From Hypsibius dujardini (Eukaryota > Tardigrada > Eutardigrada > Parachela > Hypsibiidae): a stretch of DNA of 21,511 bases. The translations under genes were made by a program, and so were the position numbers. Shown piece after piece: positions 17,574-21,511 of this stretch (position 1 is its first letter; the number at the start of each line of letters is the position of its first letter). The notes beneath the pieces were generated by a model, which was given only the letters and a program-made list of their open reading frames with translations, was not told the origin of the DNA and ran no database searches. The stretch spans positions 1 to 21,511 of the forward strand of contig LRSR01003670.1 of NCBI GenBank assembly GCA_001579985.1, read 5' to 3'.

Positions 17574-18526
17574 ATTGGAAATGAAAAAAAGGCATCACTT
17601 CCTTCGCTTTGTCTTGACTTGGATGCCACCGACCAATTCAAACAACCGGCATTTTCAGCCAGTCATATGCTTCGGCTTATAAATGACATCGAATCAATTA
17701 AATTCCCGCTGGAAATGCTACCGACGTTCGGCATTTGCATATGTCTGCATTCACCCATGCAATATTTATTGTCTTATTTTAAATTCCTTTTTCAAACATG
17801 TCTGCCGGTAAACCATAGATGCCTGCTGTGAGATCTGCGCAAATTTAAAGGCGTTTAAGGGTTTCTACTGTTTGTTCCCGGAGTAAAGTCAGTCCCTGCA
17901 TTGTCAGTTCTATATGCTAACATGCAGACACTTATGCACCGGCGCCAACATCAAAGGCACCCTACCGCGGAAGACAAGCGAAACACGCGTGTTTCTGCTT
18001 AATGGAATGGAGATGTCGGAACTCCTGTGGTCATCTACAATGTCCATAAAAATGACATCGCACCCGGAAAAGCGAAGCGCCTGAGCAACAACCGTTGAAT
18101 GACTGTTTTGTCCGCCAATCAACGGGAGATAAATCTTAAAAGTTTAAAAGTATATGTGAAAGCCTTTTGACATTGTTTCATCTCACAAAGATTGTCCCGA
18201 CCACAGCTTTCATCCCACAATGATCGTCACGATCATACAGCTATACCAAGAAGGGGTATTCTAAACGGTTAACCTCTTTGCATAATTACCTACACGTACT
18301 GGTACCGTGTAACGTCATTCTACCGTAGTTACCCTTACCTGGAGGAAAGTTGTCGAACAAACCCGCCATGACATGCTATATAAAAACTGCATCGACGTAA
18401 GGAGATTTATCCTTAGTGAACGATCATGATCATGATCATGGTCATGATCCATCGGATTTCGGCAAATTATTTTCTCCTCTAAATTCATCCAAAAACACTT
18501 ATCGAAGTCACTATAAATATCCGACG
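17574..18526. other. Spacer between NRF-6-like copy 2 and the receptor relic
   Basis: Nearly 1 kb with no firm gene. It includes the 3' UTR of the preceding gene, a possible lone minus-strand exon (17966-18134) and a short ATCATG repeat at 18421-18447. Confidence 0.5.
17966..18134 (-). CDS. Possible lone exon, unidentified protein
   Basis: A minus-strand stretch opens after an acceptor with T-rich tract (CTTTTAAG, AG at 18136-18135) and closes at a possible donor GTAGGG (17965). It encodes about 56 residues of ordinary composition, including LIGGQNSHSTVVAQALRFSG and DVIFMDIVDDHRSSD. I recognise no domain, though the style recalls ligand-binding ectodomains. No partner exon was found. It may be a gene relic or a chance frame. 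Confidence 0.25.
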
Positions 18527-18616
18527 ATGAATTCGACAACTTCCTCTGACGGATCTTGATGGAACCACTCGACCAACGGTCTCACCGATCACCGGAACAC
18601 CGCCACCATCACCCTG

Positions 18617-18658
18617 GCCGTCCAACTTGGGCTCCTCGCCGTCCAACTTGGGCTCCTC
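18617..18658 (+). repeat. 21-bp tandem duplication in the receptor relic
   Basis: Two perfect 21-bp copies of GCCGTCCAACTTGGGCTCCTC (18617-18637 and 18638-18658), giving a repeated AVQLGLL peptide just before TM1. The frame is unchanged. Confidence 0.92.
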
Positions 18659-19420
18659 GTCTGCATCATCACCTCCGCCATTATCAGCGTGATCGGGACG
18701 GGGACGAACTTCCTGGTGCTCCTCGTGATCTGGCCCACCCGAGCCAACATGCTCGGCTTCCACCTCCTCATCTTCAAATACGTCGCGGCGAACCTGGTGA
18801 TGTGTGCGGTGGCCAGTCCCGTCAACGCGTACGCCACGCTGGCGAACCGTCTAGAGTACCCCACCACCCTGCAAACGTGTCGCTTCATGAATCCGCCCCT
18901 TCCTCGTGCTGGTGCATGTCATCAACTTCACGGACCTCGGTCTGACCATTAACTGTTGCTGTGCGCTGTATTCCCCGCGTAATTACAATAAGTGGACCAT
19001 CACCAAGCACATCGATGTCATCATCTTGATCACCGTTTGAGTCATCAGTGCGGGAATACTCGTTCCGTTGTCCTTCCATCTCGGCGGACGTGCCTTACTC
19101 ACCCCACTCGAGGGCTGTACTTTTATTGCACGTAAATGTGTCAGCTGTAACACTTATTTCAAGGTCACCTAAAGTGCTTCTTCCAGCCTGAGCTCTCTAC
19201 CTGATGCGAGCGCAGATCTTCTTCGCCTATACACCATACGTGATTGTCGGGATCGGTTCGATGATGCTCCTCTTCAAATGCCGCGTCATGTCGCGACGGA
19301 GCCGCATGGCCGTGCAGCACCTGCAGCAGCAGGACAGGGTGCTCCTGCAGCGGTTGAACATTTTAAAAAAACAGTTTTATAATTTTAAAAAATGCCGCTT
19401 GCTAATACTTGAATAGCATT

Positions 19421-19560
19421 GCAGGACAGGGTGCAGGACAGGGTGCAGGACAGGGTGCAGGACAGGGTGCAGGACAGGGTGCAGGACAGGGTGCAGGACA
19501 GGGTGCAGAACAGGGTGCAGAACAGGGTGCAGAACAGGGTGCAGAACAGGGTGCTGGACA
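19421..19560. repeat. 12-bp minisatellite, about 11.7 copies
   Basis: Tandem GCAGGACAGGGT units; the last four or so read GCAGAACAGGGT. It reads as AGQG or QDRV in the open frames. A copy of the adjacent receptor sequence flanks it: about 34 bp around GTGCTCCTGCAGCGGTTGAA is present before (19331-19365) and after (19556-19589) the array. Confidence 0.95.
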
Positions 19561-20771
19561 AGGTGCTCCTGCAGCGGTTGAACATTTTAGAAACAGTCTT
19601 TCGCGCTATCAGTTAAGTTTAGGTCTTTACTGTTTTGACTTGCAGTGTATTTTCTTAATATGGAATCGAGGCTACCGGGTGAAATTGGCGGGGGTTCTCA
19701 AGGGTATCAAAGAACGTCCAGCACAGAAAAGCGACAACAGTAATTCTCTGCCCATTAAAAGTGTGAAGAAAGGCCGAACAGCACGCAGAATGACTTTGAT
19801 TTACCGTTTGCCGAACATACGAGGATCCCTACATAGTTTTTAAGCGCACCCCCGCCTGGTCGCGCTGTGCAAGCCCTATCAGGATGAAGTGATGAGAAGG
19901 AATGGCATTCGTTCTGTCAGGGAAGTCCACGAGCCGATTTAATGGATCACTCGAAATTAAAACGTATTTTTAAAACAAATTGGCAACGCTCACACGTCTC
20001 TTTAGCGTGTTGATTATAATCATTATACGCAGAATCTCATCTTATCTTTATATATTATATATTCATCTTATACCGTAGCATGTCTACTTGTTTAGTCAGT
20101 TGAATAAGTCATGTGATGGTCAGTTCCAGCTTGCTTTTTCAGACAGGAATAAAATTCCGTTTTCAGCAAAGACAAATTTAGTTCCCCATTTCGAACAAAT
20201 GGACGATCGATCATTCCAGAGTCCGTCCGTCCGTCCCCCTCGTAATTCCACACTTAAGGAAAGCTTTTATGCATATTAGGCCGTATACTCGCAGCTACAG
20301 TACCAAAGGAGGACCGAGCACTGATAGGATTAATCCATCCAACAAGGTATGTGTCCTTTGATGGGTGCCGCCGGGGATCATCCGCCGTGCACGTGTGTGG
20401 CAAGCTTTCCTGCAAAAATGCGTATTGAAATGAAAGGTCAACCGATCGTTGCTCTGACTGCCTGCCACGCGGGGAAAGTAAGGGAATCAGATGGGCCATC
20501 TCCCATCTACGTAAACAACCATAACCACCCATCTGGGATTTTCCATCCGTAAACGCCTGAGGACACCGGGTAGAGATTGTTGATCAGCTTCACTCCAGTT
20601 CAATGCCCGGGTCCCCGGATCCGCAGAAAATGAGCGGGACAATGACGCGGAAAGCTAGACAAACAGTCAGTCAGTCAATGAGCACACCAGACAGACAGGA
20701 GGGCAGCCAAGACATAAACTGGACATTGGATGGTTAGTCGGGTTATGCAGCCCATAGAACAACCAAACAGT

Positions 20772-20847
20772 TAAAGCCTGATCTATACGTTTAAAATTGC
20801 TTGGATTGTACAATCCAAGCAACTGTAAAAGTATAGACCAGGTTTTA
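20772..20847. repeat. 76-bp palindrome with a perfect 26-bp core
   Basis: The core TTGCTTGGATTG/TACAATCCAAGCAA at 20797-20822 is a perfect palindrome with no loop. The outer 25 bp on each side pair with five mismatches (CCTGRTCTATAC shared). The arms end at TA on both sides (20772-20773 and 20846-20847), which would fit a tiny TA-flanked MITE. Confidence 0.8.
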
Positions 20848-20973
20848 GACTGAAAGGTGGACAGTCGAATGGCTAGGAGGCCAGGGCAGAAGGAAAACAG
20901 GATAATGGAGACCCGACTGTCCAATTGATGTAGTAAGCTGCACGATCGTCCAGCTGTCAGCATGTTGATGAGT

Positions 20974-21103
20974 CTATCCGTCCGTCTGTCCTTCCGTTCA
21001 TCCTTCCGTTCATCCTTCCGTCTGTCCGTCCGTCCACCCTTCCGTCTGTCCGTCCGTCCATCTGTCCGTCTGTCCGTCTGTTTGTCCATCCGTCCGTCCG
21101 TCC
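20974..21103. repeat. Degenerate (TCCG/TCTG)n array
   Basis: Mixed TCCG, TCTG and TTCA tetranucleotides with gradual decay at the 3' side. Long open frames on both strands here are repeat artefacts. Confidence 0.9.
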
Positions 21104-21511
21104 CTGTCAGTCTATCTTCAGGGACCTTCTCCGTCTATTCATTTGTTCGACTGTCCGATTGTCCGTCTACCGGACCGACCGCCTTTTTGCACACCCGGCT
21201 CTCCGTTTGGTAGGATTAGATTGTAATCTGCCAGACTGACTTAATGTCCACATGCGCACGAACATATGTCCGTCTCTCCGCCTAGAGACAAAGAATCCGA
21301 CCGGTGGTAGATACGGTCAACGAGGCAGCATTTGAGGAAGATTGACCAATGGTCAAGCAAGTGCGGCTCAGTCCAGAACTGTATCTCTTTTTGCATTCCA
21401 TTTTGGGATGCATTTACGGATTCATTTTGGTATGGACAATAAAACAAACCGCCAATTTGTAACGTACTGTGGTACCGTTTCGAGAACCATTAAGGATTTC
21501 AATTAAGGTTC

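Larger units (their letters stand above)
18527..19610 (+). pseudogene. Broken rhodopsin-like G-protein-coupled receptor
   Basis: Reading from ATG 18527 gives receptor-like segments: TM1 (SVIGTGTNFLVLLVIW), TM2 (LLIFKYVAANLVMCAVASPV), then CRFMNP before TM3 (FLVLVHVINFTDLGLTINCC), TM4 (HIDVIILITV...VISAGILVPLSF) and TM5 (IFFAYTPYVIVGIGSMMLLF) followed by a basic loop. Three lesions break it: TGA at 18557-18559, a one-base frameshift in the C-run at 18896-18899 (the TM3 frame is restored with one C fewer), and TGA at 19038-19040 inside TM4. An intron between TM4 and TM5 is likely (donor near 19131, acceptor near 19186 or 19192). TM6 and TM7 (NPxxY) are not found. The usual DRY triplet after TM3 is not evident. 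A 12-bp array sits in what would be the third intracellular loop. Confidence 0.75.
19611..21511. other. Gene-poor end of the window
   Basis: About 1.9 kb with no recognisable gene on either strand. Several short open frames exist (for example 20254-20532 minus and 21241-21447 minus), without domains or clear splice sites. It contains a 76-bp palindrome and a TCCG/TCTG array. An AATAAA near 21434-21439 has no evident gene in front of it. Confidence 0.55.

Noticed and set aside
19038-19040. TGA in the receptor as a selenocysteine codon
   Set aside because: It lies in a membrane helix with no conserved selenocysteine, and two other lesions already mark the gene as broken.
19409-19843. 144-codon frame with AGQG repeats
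   Set aside because: It is a different frame through the 12-bp array and is not continuous with the receptor segments.
20667-21213. Arginine/aspartate-rich and proline/serine-rich frames
   Set aside because: They derive from the degenerate TCCG/TCTG array.

Overview
The window looks like nuclear DNA of an invertebrate animal. Genes are split by short GT-AG introns (55 bp to about 1 kb), AATAAA or ATTAAA signals follow several stop codons, and intron and spacer DNA is rich in CAGA/TCTG-type microsatellites and minisatellites. The gene families (NRF-domain acyltransferases, a Quiver/Ly6 protein, BTB-BACK, a rhodopsin-like receptor) fit an ecdysozoan. A tardigrade or similar small-genome animal is possible, but that is inference. 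There are no bacterial operons, rRNA, tRNA or CRISPR.

Layout. 1-753 is spacer with a CAGA array. 754-5092 (+) is a complete 12-exon NRF-6-like acyltransferase gene. 5093-5971 is mostly microsatellite. 5972-6409 (-) holds two exons of a BACK domain. 6826-6966 is a 33-bp minisatellite. 7228-7500 (+) encodes a small secreted four-cysteine peptide, followed by a 25/26-bp minisatellite and an unassigned open exon (7936-8276, +). 8511-10813 (+) is a two-exon ankyrin-repeat gene with an in-frame 18-bp coding minisatellite. 11207-12060 (-) is a BTB-domain gene interrupted by a 20/21-bp minisatellite that shifts the frame. 12547-12679 is a palindromic, TA-flanked MITE-like element. 12854-13746 (+) is a complete three-exon Quiver/Ly6-type GPI-anchored protein with a second foldback element in its intron. 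14256-17573 (+) is a second, 9-exon NRF-6-like paralogue. 17966-18134 (-) is a possible lone exon. 18527 to about 19610 (+) is a broken rhodopsin-like GPCR with two in-frame stops and a frameshift. 19615-21511 is gene-poor, with a 76-bp palindrome and TCCG/TCTG arrays.

Relations. The two NRF-6-like genes are same-strand paralogues with eight shared intron positions; three further introns occur only in the first copy. The BTB half at 12 kb and the BACK half at 6 kb lie on the same strand and could be one gene whose large intron contains the peptide and ankyrin genes. They could equally be two separate or decayed genes, because the BTB part has its own stop and poly(A) signal. A recurring theme is minisatellites that arise inside coding sequence: 18 bp in the ankyrin gene, about 21 bp in the BTB gene, 12 bp in the receptor relic. 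Exon boundaries were worked out by hand from splice signals, frame continuity and comparison of the two paralogues. No database search was possible.
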